DNA from: Sarocladium kiliense | Taxonomy: Eukaryota > Ascomycota > Sordariomycetes > Hypocreales > Sarocladiaceae | NCBI GenBank assembly: GCA_030734395.1 | Contig: JAUZTG010000048.1 | Coordinates: 1,488,001-1,552,000, forward strand | DNA: 64,000 bases | Direction: 5' to 3' | Shown here: positions 21,189 to 33,484 of the stretch, one piece after another | Position numbering within the stretch: position 1 is the first letter of the stretch | Layout of the letters: each line of letters begins with the position of its first letter | Made by a program: the position numbers and the translations under genes | Notes under the pieces: model-generated | Database searches by the model: none | Told to the model about the DNA's origin: nothing | The model's input: the letters and a program-made list of their open reading frames with translations, nothing else

Positions 21189-22936
21189 ATGAACTCCAGC
21201 GTCTTCGTCAAGGCCGCGGCCCCGGCGCGTGCCCTGGCGCATACGCATCGGTGTGGTCAGCCGAAGCTTCGAGGTTGTCTGAGGGAGCCAGCACGGATGC
21301 ATACCTTGGTCATACGGCCTGGGACTAGCAGCATCAAAGGCCGTCGGAGCAACAGCTTGCCATCTCTGAAGCGAGTGAGTCGCCCTCCTGTACTTGGCTG
21401 TCCAATCCCGAATATGCGAGCTGACAGACTACTTTAGTCCTTTCACAGCACCAACAGCTTATCATCGAAAGATCCATACAAAGCCCTAGGCGTGAACAAG
21501 TCGGCGTCGGCAGCTGAGATTAAGAAGGCATACTACGGTCTCGCGAAGAAGTACCATCCCGATACGAATAAGGACGCCAACGCCAAGGACCGTTTCGCCG
21601 ACATTCAAAGCGCATACGAAATTCTGTCCGATCCTAAGAAGAAAGAACAATACGATCAATTCGGTGCCGCAGGCTTTGATCCCAGTGGAGGTGGTGCCCC
21701 TGGAGGCGATCCCTTTGGTGGAGCTGGCAACCCCTTCCATGGCTTTGGAGGCGGTGGTCAAGGCGGATTCGGCGGAGGCTTCAACTTCGAGGATATCTTC
21801 TCTGCCTTCACTGGGCAACAAGGACCATTCGGTGGACGAGGTGGGAGGGGAGGACGGGGAAACCCATTTCAGCAAGAGATTATTGTTGGCGACAATATCG
21901 AAGTGCAAGCCAGCATTACCTTCCTTGAAGCGGCTAAAGGAACAAGCAAGACTATATCTGTCACGCCTCAAGTCACCTGCGGCACTTGCTCCGGCAGTGG
22001 TTTGAAATCTGGGGAACAGAGGGCACCATGCAAGTCATGCAACGGCACTGGCACGCGCGTTCACTTCATGCAGGGAGGATTTCAAATGGCCTCAACCTGT
22101 AGCACCTGCGAAGGCACAGGATCAACGATTCCGAAGGGCTCGGAGTGTAAGACTTGTGGCGGTAATGGTGTGACGAGGGAGCGCAAGACCATTACAGTGG
22201 ACATTCCTGCAGGCATCGAAGACGGCATGCGCTTGCGCGTGGACGGCGCCGGCGATGCGCCGGCCACTGGACGATCCAACCCTGATGCTCGGACGCAGCG
22301 CGGTGATCTGTACGTCTTTGTGCGTGTTGCCAAGGATCCCAAGTTCAAGAGGGAAGGCTCCAACATTTTGTACACGGCCAATATTCCTTTGACTACGGCA
22401 TTGCTGGGAGGCACGGTCGAGATCCCAACTCTTGAGGGAGCCGTCAATGTCAAGGTCTCGACTGGCACCAACACAGGCGACAAGATTACTCTCACCGGCA
22501 TGGGTATGAAGCGACTGGGAGCAAGGAGGGCAGGCACTGGTGATCTGAGGGTGGAATTCCGCGTCAACATGCCCAAGTACCTCAGCGCCAACCAACGCAC
22601 TATTGTCGAGATGCTCGCAGACGAGATGGATGACAAGACTGCCAAGCGCATCATGAACGTCTCGTCACCCAGGTAAGATTTCTCGTCTCGCGAGCGATGG
22701 AACCAGAGCTGACACAAACTATCTTCAGTAAAAGCGGCCAGCAGATGGACAATGACCCGGATTCACACAAGAACGAGGGCTTCCTCAAGAGCATGTGGCA
22801 CAATCTCACGAACCACCCGGCTCATCAGAAGCAAGACGGCCAGTCCGATGCTGGTAGCAGCGCAAAGGACAGCAGCGCTGAGAAGAAAAACGACGACAAG
22901 AAGGACGAGGATCCCAAGAAGCCATCCAGCGGTTAA
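21189..22936 (+). CDS. mdj1: Mitochondrial J-protein co-chaperone Mdj1
   Basis: Three exons, 21189-21374, 21438-22672 and 22729-22936, encode 542 aa. This is a type I (class A) DnaJ that stimulates mitochondrial Hsp70 in protein folding. The N-terminus (about 1-72) is basic and Ser/Arg-rich with SFHSTNS, as in a mitochondrial presequence. The J-domain starts at KDPYKALGV with HPD at 102-104. A Gly/Phe-rich stretch follows (about 138-205), then four CxxCxGxG zinc-binding repeats (CGTCSGSG, CKSCNGTG, CSTCEGTG, CKTCGGNG at about 243-308) and the substrate-binding C-terminal domain with GDLYVFVRV and TGDLRVEFRV. The last exon adds a charged Lys/Asp/Ser-rich tail. It converges on the J-protein gene at 23489-24243. 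A candidate heat-shock element lies upstream. Confidence 0.95.
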
Positions 22937-23488
22937 ACGCGTTTAAACTTCCCCAACCGAAATTTTGTATTAAAACCAACCACTCAGCACCAACCAGGAG
23001 GAACTCCCTTGGTCATGGGAGTCTCCGCGGGAGAGGATAGACGGCGAGTGCATTTGAAGGTGTTCAAAATGATTTGTTTTTGGCAACTTACTGTACTTAT
23101 CTTGTTTTCATGTCATGCTGACATGGTGTCTTGTACGGCAAGACAGTGCCCTGTGGGTTGGGGCTTCGACTTGTATACTACCTACATAGAGCGAGGAAGC
23201 GGCAGGCTCCAACAGAGGCACTCTTCTCAAATACACACAATCTCCAAAGTAACATGGATGTTTGCGCAACTAAGGAGGAGACCTCTTGGTAGGCTCACTT
23301 GCCTAACGCTTGCCTACATCCTAAATAAAGAGTACCACATCCTACTCTGTGCGAAAGTGACTATTGGTGAAGTTCCAGACGTTTGCACAAATTGCGCGTC
23401 AATTCATCTATCACATAAGCAAAGCGTGAAATTCTGTAGCCGTAACGCCGTGCAACCAAGAGAGCATATCTCATCTTCACTCCATCCG
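22937..23488. other. Convergent intergenic region, mdj1 / spf31
   Basis: 552 bp between two stop codons of convergent genes, so it should hold both 3' ends. It is AT-richer than its flanks. The long plus-strand frame starting at 23009 is antisense to the next gene and not credible as a gene. Nothing else seen. Confidence 0.5.
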
Positions 23489-24243
23489 TTAGCCGATAGG
23501 CTTCAGTTTCTTCTTCTTCTTCGGCCCATCACTCTTCCCTTTTTGGAAGTCCCTCCAGCTGTTGATTCTAGTATCCCTCGTCGCCTCCCAGTCTTGATCG
23601 TGTTGCCTCTTTCGCTTCCTTTCCTCCAGCTCCTCGTCCTGCTTGCGCTGCTCCCTACCTTCTTCCTGCATCTGCGCCTTCATTTGTCGCCTCCGCCTGT
23701 GCTCATTGTCAATGAGTACCTCTCTCGCCTTGTCACGCCACTTCTTTGCGAATTCATCTGTCTTGAGCTCGGGGGAGTCGACAGTCCATTTGTTCTCGCG
23801 GATGAGGAGCATGCGTGCATCGGCGATAGCCTCGTCAAGACGCTCGCGGTGCTTCTCGTCCATAAGTTCATTCTGCGCTTTCTTGAGGCGATCAAAAGCA
23901 TCTGGGGCTTGTGGATTCTTCGTTTTATCGGGATGGATGAGGAGGGATTTCTTGCGGTAGGTTATTTTGATGTCGGATTCGGGGACGCCTGGTTGCAAAT
24001 CGAGAACGGCGTAGCTGGAAGAAGCAGTTAGCCTTTCGCGGGCCGATAGATCAAGAACAGTGGACTTACGCATCTAGCCGAAAAGCCTTGAGGATTCTGT
24101 CGATCTCTGCGTCCTGAGGTCGGGTCAGCCCTGCACGATGGAAGTAGAGGTCCTCGCACGCGACCTACCTTGTCGAACTCCTTAGCCTCCAGCTCCAGAG
24201 CATCGAGTGCATCTTTGTCCTCTACAGGATCATCGCCCGCCAT
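23489..24243 (-). CDS. spf31: J-domain splicing-associated protein (Spf31/DNAJC8-like)
   Basis: Three exons, 24243-24169, 24113-24070 and 24014-23489, give 214 aa. The protein has an acidic start (MAGDDPVEDKDAL), the conserved lead-in DAEIDRILKAFRLDAYAVLDL, and a J-domain with HPD at 67-69 followed by FDRLKKAQNELMD. The second half is a long Arg/Lys/Glu helix (about 110-200) ending in the basic KKKKKLKPIG. This layout is that of DNAJC8 and S. pombe Spf31, found with spliceosome components in the nucleus. It lacks the Gly/Phe and zinc-finger parts of class A J-proteins. It lies tail to tail with mdj1 and head to head (313 bp) with dbp10. Function in splicing is from the family, not from this sequence. 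Confidence 0.9.
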
Positions 24244-24556
24244 CTTTGAGTAAATGCGACTCCTTTTCTCTATACCGAAAACAATAAAACCCTTCGTGGG
24301 CGCTTGAGAACGATTGCGCCTGGGGAGGAAGGCAGGAGAGACGAGGTGGGATGAAGCTGGTTGAGTTTGGGTGCGGCTGTCGCAGGGATCCACATCGAAA
24401 GTGAACCAGCACCAGAGTTGCCCCGCGTAGATAAGATAAGGCAGGGGACCCAGAAAAAAAGTGAAAGAGCAGGACTTGCGGTCTCAGAAGATGCCTGGCT
24501 GATCTTCTTGACCAGCATCGACAGTATCGAAGACGAGCGCAGATCCTACAGCCACA
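24244..24556. promoter_or_regulatory. Short divergent promoter, spf31 / dbp10
   Basis: Only 313 bp separate the start codons of two divergent nuclear RNA-metabolism genes, so one nucleosome-depleted region probably drives both. It includes a short A-run in a purine-rich stretch (about 24440-24475). No PAC or RRPE-type motif was found by eye. Confidence 0.5.
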
Positions 24557-27290
24557 ATGCCTCGTCGTGCAGCATCACCAGCTGCATCGGAGCCTGAGCT
24601 CGACATTCTCGGCTCGCTCTACCCTGGCGAGGATGATGGTGGTTTTCAAAGCTTCGCGCCCGACCAAGGTTTCGATGTGGACGGCATCCTCGATGGCGCT
24701 GATGGAGACGACGGCGGGGACGAGGCATTCATTGCTCTGCAACAGGCTGCTTCAAACAGGAAGACTTCGAATTTGAAAGGACGAACGGTCAAGAAGGGTG
24801 GTGGCTTTCAAGCAATGGGTAAGAAGGCAATGACCCTGGTGTCTAATGCAGCACAGTTTCTAACAGCATACGACAGGTCTGAATGCAAACCTTCTGCGAG
24901 CGATCACGAAGAAGGGTTTCACTGTCCCAACCCCCATTCAGCGCAAAACTATCCCGCTCGTTCTCGATCGAAAGGATGTCGTCGGCATGGCAAGAACGGG
25001 TTCCGGAAAGACTGCAGCGTTCGTCATCCCGATGGTCGAACGACTCAGAGCCCACAGCGCCCGGTTTGGTGCACGCGCACTCATCATGTCTCCTTCCCGT
25101 GAATTGGCCATCCAGACTCTCAAGGTTGTCAAGGAGCTAAGCAGGGGAACCGATCTCAAATGCGTCTTGCTGGTTGGTGGTGATGGCTTGGAGGAGCAGT
25201 TCGGTGCGATGTCTGCCAACCCCGACATCGTAATCGCGACGCCTGGTCGTTTCCTGCATCTCAAGGTCGAGATGAACTTGGACCTGTCATCTGTCAAGTA
25301 CGTGGTGTTCGACGAGGCGGATCGACTATTCGAGATGGGTTTCGCGGCACAATTGACTGAAATTTTGCACGCTCTCCCGCCGTCGAGGCAGACGCTGCTC
25401 TTCTCTGCCACTTTGCCGACTTCCCTGGTTGAGTTCGCTCGCGCCGGTCTTCAGGAGCCGAGTCTGATCCGTCTGGACGCTGAGACAAAGGTGTCGCCCG
25501 ATTTGCAAAGCGCATTCTTCTCAGTGAAAGGCGCTGAAAAGGAGGGAGCTCTCCTACACATTCTTCATGACGTGATCAAGATGCCTATGGGAAGCCCGCA
25601 AAGTGCACAGCGGGACGGCGACAAGTCCAAGAAGCGGAAACGAGGACCTGACGTCGGCCCAGGCAAACCGACAGAGCACTCTACGATCGTCTTTGCAGCA
25701 ACAAAGCATCACGTTGAATATTTGGCAACACTCCTGCGAGAGGCTGGCTTCGCGGTTTCACACGTTTATGGTTCTTTGGACCAGACTGCGCGAAGGATTC
25801 AGGTCGAAGATTTCCGCTTCGGCAAAACGAACATCCTCGTGGTCACAGATGTTGCGGCCAGAGGTATTGATATTCCGGTTCTGGCAAACGTCATTAACTA
25901 CGATTTCCCTCCTCAGCCTAAGGTGTTTGTGCATCGTGTTGGACGAACAGCTCGTGCCGGCCAAAAGGGGTGGAGTTACAGCCTTGTACGGGACACAGAC
26001 TCCCCATATCTTCTGGATTTGCAACTTTTCTTGAGTAGGAAGCTTGTTGTCGGTCAGAATGAGAGCAATCCGTCATTTGCTGAGGATATTGTCGTCGGAT
26101 CACCGAAGCGGGATCTAGTCGAAATCCAGGTCGAATGGCTGAACAAAATCTTGGAAGAGAGTGAGGACATCAACAGCCTCCGCAAGGTTGCTGGCAAGGC
26201 GGAAAAGCTTTACTTGAAAACGAGAAACTCGGCGTCGAGTCAAAGTGCCAAACGTGCGAGGGAGCTTGTAGCCTCAACTGGCTGGAGCGAATTGCACCGA
26301 GTCTTCGGCGAAGATGCAAACAACGAGCAAGCGGCAAGGGCTGATATGCTAGCACGTATCAGTGGGTTCAAGCCTCAGGAGACCATCTTCGAAGTCGGCC
26401 ATGGCGACAAAGGCAAGAGTCGCGCCGCAGAGGTCATGAAGGAGCTTCGCAAGCGAGTTGTTCCAAGGGGACGGAATAAGTCTACCGAGTTCGACAAGGA
26501 CGATGATAACGACAGCGAAGATGATGATGCGGCTGATGGAATGGATGTCGACGTTGAGGCAGGAATCGAAGATGATGAGGTCGCTGAGTGGGAGGACGAT
26601 GATGACGATGGACTGGAGGTCACTGTGTCCAACGCGAATGGCAAGACCAAAGGCCAAACGGACTGGAAGGACTCAGATGTCTTTATGTCATACACACCAA
26701 GAACCGTCAACGCCGCTGAAGAACGTGGCTACGGCGTTCATTCAGGTGGACAGGGCTCCAGCTTCGTCGAAGCAGCACGCGATGCCACCATGGACTTTAC
26801 CAATGACGAAACAGCTAAGGGCTTCGGAGCGCCGGCACGTGCGAAGATGCGCTGGGATGCCAAATCCAAGAAGTATGTGTCGCGTGACAACGACGAGGAC
26901 GGATCTAAGGGCGCACGCCTGATTACCGGCGAATCCGGCGTCAAGATCGCAGCTTCCTTCCAGAGCGGCCGTTTCGAGAGGTGGAGGCGCGCGAACCGCA
27001 TGGGCAAGATGCCACACGTTGGCGAGACCGAGAAGCCTGGGCTGGGACAAATTCCCATGGGCGTCAGGTACAAGCACAAGCAGGAGAAGGCACCCAAGGA
27101 GGCAGACAAGTATCGCGACGATTTCGAGGAGCGGAAGAAGAGGGTTGGCGAAGCGAGGGAGAAGAGGATTGGAAGGTTCAGGGATGGTATGGGCAACAAG
27201 AAGGAGCTCAAGGGAGCAGACTTCATCAGGAAGGCCAGAGCAGAGAAGCAGAGGAAGATTGCTCAAAATCAGAGGCAGCGGAGGAAGTGA
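24557..27290 (+). CDS. dbp10: DEAD-box ATP-dependent RNA helicase Dbp10
   Basis: Two exons, 24557-24818 and 24877-27290, encode 891 aa. Dbp10 is a nucleolar helicase for 60S ribosomal subunit assembly. Motifs in order: PTPIQRKTIP (Q motif, about 110), ARTGSGKT (Walker A, 126-133), SPSREL (Ia), TPGR (Ib), DEAD (233-236), SAT (264-266), ARGID (V) and HRVGRTARAG (VI, 440-449). A long C-terminal part follows with an acidic block (about 600-650, Asp/Glu runs) and the DBP10CT-type segment (DVFMSYTPRTVNAAEERGYGV is its core), ending in a Lys/Arg-rich tail. The extension and DBP10CT separate it from other DEAD-box proteins such as Dbp9 or Drs1. Yeast Dbp10 is about 995 aa. Divergent promoter shared with spf31. 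Confidence 0.95.
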
Positions 27291-27671
27291 GGGTGGTCAT
27301 AGATGCGATTTGCTTATTATCAATTGTAGCGTCTCCATACAATGTCATGAACAGATCACTTGTTGCATACTGACTCTCGGTCTTGTGTGCGAAGAAAGCC
27401 TTGCGCACACTGTTACCAATTGATATACGGTGCTGAGATTCACTTGTCAAGGTTATTCAATATGGTCAATGTTGTTGGGCTCTTGGGGACATTCATTTGC
27501 TGACAGAGGGCACTTCTGCCAAGTTTTGGACCCCCCTACGTCACTGAAGCCTCTCAAGATCCAGCCTCATCCATGCTCTCTCTCATCTCCCAATACTTTC
27601 CTTCACCGACCGGATTTAAACATTCTCGATCACACTGGACACTTCGATAATTAAGGAAACTTCAAGGAATC
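27291..27671. other. Intergenic, upstream of the Asl1-like hydrolase
   Basis: 381 bp between dbp10 and the next gene on the same strand. The last 100 bp are C/T-rich, as in a leader. Nothing else seen. Confidence 0.5.
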
Positions 27672-28412
27672 ATGAGTACAGGAAAAGCACGCAAGAAATG
27701 CCTTCTCTGGGACTGGACCAACACCCGTGACCGTCCCTCCGCTATCGACCAACTCTTCACCACCCCCTCATCCCCGTTCATATCCTGCCACAACTGGAAT
27801 ACCTGGGTACCACCCGAGCTCAAAGACCGCCTCACCTTCCGACCCATTCTTCGAACCCTCTCCCATCTCTCCTCTGAAGAGTTCGCCTGGGTCCTTGACT
27901 CTCCCTTCCCAATCGTCCACTACCTCAACGAGCCAGAGCGACAAGGCGTCTCACCAGAACAGGCAGCAAAAGTATGGCGTGAAAAGGTTATCCCTAAGTT
28001 AGTAGAGGAAAAGGGGAAGAAGATGATCAGCCCGGCGTGTGCGAGTGATCAGCAGGGGAAAGACTGGCTCGCTGCCTTCTTTGCGCTGTGTGGGGACCGG
28101 AAGCCAGATTTCCTAGGCTTGCACTATTACGGGACAGAAGCAGAGGCTGCGAAAAGGTATCTGAGAGAGATGCATGATACATATAAGCTCCCAGTTGTGG
28201 TGAGCGAGATCGCGAGTATTAGCAGGGATACGGCAGAGGTAGAAGCGTTCACGGAGGACTTGGGAGAGTGGATGGATGGGGAAGATTGGGTGATAGAGTA
28301 CGGCTGGTTTGGTTGTATGGCACATGTAGCCGATGATTTTGTAAGTGAGAAGGCGCAGCTCATGGACAAAGACGGGAATTTCACGGGTTTGATGTTGAAG
28401 TTGATGAAGTGA
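27672..28412 (+). CDS. Asl1-like glycoside hydrolase (GH128-type)
   Basis: Single exon, 246 aa. The product fits the Asl1-like glycosyl hydrolase catalytic domain (PF11790; related to GH128 endo-beta-1,3-glucanases). Typical elements: KKCLLWDWTN at the start, ISCHNWNTWVPPEL, LNEPE at 85-89 with the likely acid/base Glu87, ISPACASDQ, FLGLHYYG at about 148-154, VVVSEIAS with the likely nucleophile Glu179, and YGWFGCM near the end. There is no signal peptide, which is common for the short intracellular-looking members; wall-linked members usually carry one. Sense and length both match the family. A beta-1,3-glucan substrate is inferred from the family only. It converges on the ABC transporter gene, 175 bp between stops. 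Confidence 0.85.
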   Translation: MSTGKARKKCLLWDWTNTRDRPSAIDQLFTTPSSPFISCHNWNTWVPPELKDRLTFRPILRTLSHLSSEEFAWVLDSPFPIVHYLNEPERQGVSPEQAAKVWREKVIPKLVEEKGKKMISPACASDQQGKDWLAAFFALCGDRKPDFLGLHYYGTEAEAAKRYLREMHDTYKLPVVVSEIASISRDTAEVEAFTEDLGEWMDGEDWVIEYGWFGCMAHVADDFVSEKAQLMDKDGNFTGLMLKLMK

Positions 28413-28587
28413 GGGTTAGGCTACGTACTTGAAAACAAAGTGCATGCTCGACTATAGACACCAAGGCCAAGTTATGTGCATTGCCGAAAGCTTAAAGGAG
28501 TCTGAGCCAGGTGCAGCTAACGTCTGCCGATCTCGACAATAGCCAAGTCCCCCAAAGCCTCAGAGGCTTCGATTCCTTAACGATTCC

Positions 28588-31407
28588 TCACTCCTTGTCC
28601 TCTGTCTCTTCATCCGTTCCCTTGTCTATTGTACTTTGCTTCGCCCACATTGTGGAATAGCGTCCTCCCATTGCTAAGAGCTGATCGTGGGAGCCTCTTT
28701 CAACAATCTTTCCATCGTGAAGGACGATGATCTGATCCGATTTGGTGATTGTGGATAAACGGTGACTAAGGCAAAATGTCAGTGTCAGTCTCATTAGAAT
28801 GCACTCTCAATCCCGCCCTTGATGCATTGGTTACATACGCAATGGTGATTGTGGTCCTTCCGGCAACAGCACGTTCCAGAGCATCCTGGATCTGCCTCTC
28901 GGTATTCGAGTCCAGTGAAGCGGTGGCTTCGTCTAGAAGGAGGATTCTGGCGTCTTTGAGAATTGCCCGAGCAATAGCGATCTAGTAATTGACCAGGTTA
29001 GGGCATTGCGACATGTGATAAGAAGAGTCCCCAAGATTGACTTACACGCTGCCGTTCGCCTCCGGAGAGTTTGAGTCCTCTCTCGCCCACTTTCGTTTGA
29101 TAGCCATCCGGGAATGTGAGGATACGATCATGGATATTGGCGGCTTTGCAAGCCTCTTCGACCTGAGTTTCTGAAGCTTCGGGGTTGGCGTACTGTAAGT
29201 TGTAAAGGATGGTCGAGTTGAAGAGGACCGTGTCCTGCGGCACAACCCCAATGTTCTTCCTGATGCTGTCGGTTTTCAGGTCTCTCAAGTCATGACCGTC
29301 AATACGGATAGACCCATCGGTGACATCGTAGAAACGGTACACTAGCTTCAGACAGGTTGACTTTCCAGCTCCTGATTCTCCTACAATTGCTGTCTTGGTA
29401 CCCGGGTCAACGTTAAAGCTGACACCGTCAAGGACCATGCTATCTCCCTTAGTGCCATAGGCAAACTTGACGTTGTCAAACTCGATCTTGCCGCTTGGGG
29501 GCGGCAGGTTGATGGCGTCCGGCTTTTCCTCAACGCCGGGTCGCTCCTTGAACTAATGACGGTAAGCAATGCACACATACAACATGTCTGGCAGAAGCTC
29601 TCACCAGGTCAAGCATGCGCTCCGCCTCAATGAGATTGTTCTGAAGCATGGTATAGTATGTTCCAAAGAACCCTAGGGGGGCTTGAAGCTGCACAAAGTA
29701 GTTGATCAAAGTGACGAACTCGCCAACGGTCTGCTCCCCAATGGAGATTTTATACGCCGACACGCTCACAAGGAGCGCAGTACCCAACGTGAAAATAGTG
29801 TTTTGTGTGAGGTTCAGGGCATTCAGTGACCACTGCACCAGTCGTTCTGCCCTCTGATAGACCATGACGTAGTCTTTGAAGCGTTGTGCTTCTCGAGGAA
29901 CCGCACAGTTGTGCTGTACTGTTTCGTAAGCCATGATCGCATCGGTCTTGATCGCTTCCATCTCGCGACCCTTGATGGTCATGTCTCGCCGCTGCTTGCC
30001 TCGGTATTTCGCGAGGTAGATGGTGAGGAAGATGTATGACCACATAATGAAGAAAACAATGATGGTGTAGAAAGCATCGTATTTTGCGAAGAAGACGATA
30101 CCGGCAACGAAGATGTCGAACACCATCGGGAACACTTGGAAGCAGAATCCTTCAAGGAAGGTATTCAGTGAGGCCCCACGACTGAGAGCGCTGGTCACTT
30201 CTCCGATCTTCTTGCTCAAATGGAATTCCAGGGAAAGTCCCAAGACATGTTCGAAGGCTGCAGTGGAGAGTCTCCTGAAGAGTGACTGTGAGACGGGGAT
30301 CCAGAGCACAGACCGTGTAGCACCAAGTATGCCTTGGTTTCCCTGAAGGCCACGGTAGATGATGTAGAGAATCACCTCCTTGTAAGGTAGCTTGCCTTCT
30401 CCCAGTGCATCGACGAGTGCGCCGAGTTGCAGAGGAGCAAGCACATTCACGGTGCGCTGGCAGATAAGAAGTACAAGAGCAAGTACAACAACACCTTGGT
30501 ATAGAGGTGAGTCCTTCGGCCTGAAATCATTTAGCATTTTCCTACGATGGAAAAGAATGGGTGTGTAATCACCAAAGGTAAGGGAATAGAATCTTGAACC
30601 CGGCGATGTAATCGAGCCAACCGGTCCCTGAGACCTGAGTTCTCTGGCTCGAGCCAGAAGCAATATCGACTTTGGGCCGGGTGCCATCATAGTTCTGTCC
30701 CGAACTGTGGCCATTCTGCAGAAGGGATTGGCGCTCTTGAGGTTCTGATTCGGGTTGCTTGACCATCCACTGGTAACGTCCTAGAGCGAATGTGGCCACC
30801 ATCAGGGTAAGAAGTGCAACCCTGGCGATGCCAAGTGCGCTGACAGTTTCCAAGAACTTTGCTGACACTCGTAGCTGTGGTTGCATGTGAGGTATCACGG
30901 CTATAATCAAGATCTCCATAAGAGCTGCTGTGATCCAGCCGCCGCAATGAGAGATGCCAGGTGCCCATGGGCCTTCCGGGTCGGGAAGCAAGCCAGCCAG
31001 AAAGTAGAGAAACACTCCGACATAAGATGCCTAAATCGAAAAAAGAAAGCGTCAATGTCGGATAATCTGATCAATTTCATTGTACTCACCACGTAAGAAC
31101 TCAGTGGAAATTCGACGGAACCAGTTTCATCATGACCTCGGGACAGAACACCGCGCACGGTGAAGATGATGCTGCCCAGCAGCAAGCAAGAGAGCGCAAG
31201 CTGGAGGATCCATATCAGCCACACCTGCGTTTGGTTCAAAGACGCAGGTTTCCTTTTCGACTGGTCACTCGTCGCGCTCTCGGAGCTCGATTGGCGGTGC
31301 TCTCGGTAGTACTGGAAGGCCTGGATTCCGAGTAAAACAACAAAAAGAAGACAGGGATAGACGTAAAATGCAACCCGCATTCCCACTTCCACTTGCGGTT
31401 TCCCCAT
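28588..31407 (-). CDS. Half-size ABC transporter, Hmt1-like (vacuolar metal/peptide-thiol)
   Basis: Six exons, 31407-31090, 31030-30573, 30520-29605, 29552-29046, 28981-28839 and 28765-28588, give 839 aa. The layout is that of S. pombe Hmt1 and animal ABCB6: an extra N-terminal membrane domain (TMs about 10-30, 63-85, 105-230), then a six-TM core and one nucleotide-binding domain. NBD motifs: Walker A GESGAGKST (622-630), Q-loop VVPQDT, signature LSGGE (726-730), Walker B ILLLDE (Asp750, Glu751) and H-loop His782. Hmt1 sits in the vacuolar membrane and gives cadmium tolerance by moving thiol conjugates; the same role is inferred here. Mitochondrial Atm1-type transporters lack the N-terminal extension, which argues against that alternative. 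The substrate remains unproven. Confidence 0.9.
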
Positions 31408-32346
31408 GATGGAAATTTCTCTCCTGGACTTGGAGAGTTCTCATCAATGATGGAATTGGGTTTGTTCTTGCTGAGGCGCGAGCTTGATGGACAGTAAGGT
31501 AGGTTCAAGCGTGACGCTCCAGGGCATTTCGTGCCTCAGGCATCAAATGCTTGCACTTGCGTGCTTGTACTCGAAGACTCCCCTATGACACAAGCTTCAG
31601 CTCACATTTCAATTCACCGGCCATTGAGATTGGACCGCGTGCACTGTGATGAAATTGAGCGTAATATGTCATATTATTTGAGCAGTGGTCCAAACAGGCT
31701 TTTGCAGAGCGCTTCCGGGTCGCACTGCATGGGGCAGAAAGGTCATCATAACCCCATCGAAGTACAAGCCTAATCATTGGTACCGAATATACAAGAGATG
31801 AATTGATGTAGCTCTTCGGGTGTTCTGCACCATTCCTGCTTTCAGCTCTTGTGAAGGCTCGCAGCTGTGGTGGGGACGACATGAAGCCCCAGAGTGTTGA
31901 GAAAAGGAGGAAAAGCAGGCTGCTGAGAAACGGAGGAAGAATGATGCTAACCAGAAAGGTGCGTGTTCAGAAGCGCAAGACTTGATTGAATCGGAAGAGG
32001 GATTCGGAAAAGTATGAAGATGAGGAAGGGGAAACTGAGAAGGATGAAAAGCAAGGCGCGCCGATGGCAGGGGAAGTCCACGATGACTGTTTTGAATATA
32101 AGCAGTGAATGATGATCTAGGCATATATCTAAGCTAAGCTACTGTCATCTTAATCCCTCGAGGTGTCGTTTGGCTCAGCTATATATATGGCTACGTGGTC
32201 TGCAACATCTCTGTGGGCACAGTGTGATGCCTGCAAGTTAGTGAATCGGGTGATGAGACCTGAACCTGATGCCGGATCATCGGACTGATTGGCTTTCATG
32301 AGCCCAAAGGAGCGCGCATGCCATCGTACAACAACTATGATAGGTA

Positions 32347-32430
32347 GAGTAGCAAGTGGAATAGGGAGTAGAATAGGGAGTAGAATAGCAGGTAGAATAG
32401 TTGGCAAGATAGTCAGTAGAATAGCATGTA
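32347..32430 (-). repeat. 12-bp minisatellite, minor locus (7 units)
   Basis: Seven consecutive 12-mers fit GAATAGNNNGTA (for example GAATAGGGAGTA twice in a row, then GAATAGCAGGTA). Read on the minus strand the unit is TACNNNCTATTC, the same unit as in the larger array at 54394-54666, but in the opposite orientation. The flanks are not repeated. Confidence 0.85.
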
Positions 32431-33484
32431 AAATACATCGTCTTCTTCATCGCAGTGGCACTCCCACCTGCTCTGATTACTAGCCTCGACCGCGTTGGTA
32501 TGTATGATGACTACCAGGCCAGACTCGCAACTGGCAGGAAACGTACGTTGATGCGCCACGCAAGCCATTGCTGGCTACCGCACTGGACCACACAGGACTC
32601 TCTCAACTGACCAAGGCTACCATGTGTAAATAAAGCCAGACCCATTCACTTTATGCATTTTAAGGTTCATAGCAAGCGAGTCTCGAATGCCCCGGAAGCG
32701 AGGGCGTTCTAGCCCAGAGAGGCTGCTCCAGGTTGATGAACTGCCCACTAGTCAGTCTCCTCTCAATTCGTGTTGTTCACGACTTGACTGATACTTGGTG
32801 GCGTTATTGTGGCAGGCTACTCGAGCGCTTTGACCCCGGAACCTGGTAGCTGAACGAACTCCCCACTTGGCGCACGTGGTGAACAAGAGGGTGTGTGGAA
32901 AAGCCATCTCGGCCATTTGAACCTTCGCGCGACACAGCTGACGTTTCGGCTCTTGAGTGTTGCAGAGGCATTTCATCTATACTATGACTTGCAACCAAAG
33001 GGCATGATGCGATGCGGTTGGAGAAACCAAGGAACTAGGGGCCAGTCGTAGAAGAGGCATCATGTTCATCATGTCACGCAGGAACACTGAAACGGTCTCT
33101 TTCATGCATTGGGTATCAACGTCGGCTGGCTGTGGAGAGAGGGACAGAGAATCGCTAATCTACTCGTAGATCATGTTGGGAGATGTGCGGTTCCACGACC
33201 GCGGTCCACCTTCTAGCCCGGCTCTTCATGACAAGCAAGACTAGCTTCGCCCCTGACACCAACAAACTTACACATTTGGCTCGCTTTGACCCAAGCATGA
33301 CTCTTTTCTTCCCTCTGGTTCAGTATCTGCTCGCCGGCCGGATTGCCATTCTCGGTTTGGAACCACGCACCCGCGATCTCCCATGCGAGACTCTTGGTAG
33401 ACTTGTCTCTCCTGGTAATAAGTGGCCTACCTGCCTATGAAAGATCAGACAGATGAAGTCCTGGATCCTAGCCAGGGATCTCAG

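Noticed and set aside
23009..24031. 340-codon plus-strand open frame
   Set aside because: It is antisense to the J-protein gene spf31, whose exons, HPD motif and splice sites are convincing. The frame follows from the reverse complement of a Lys/Glu-rich coding region.
32347..32430. CRISPR-like repeats
   Set aside because: Units are 12 bp and contiguous with no spacers, and the DNA is eukaryotic; it is a minisatellite.
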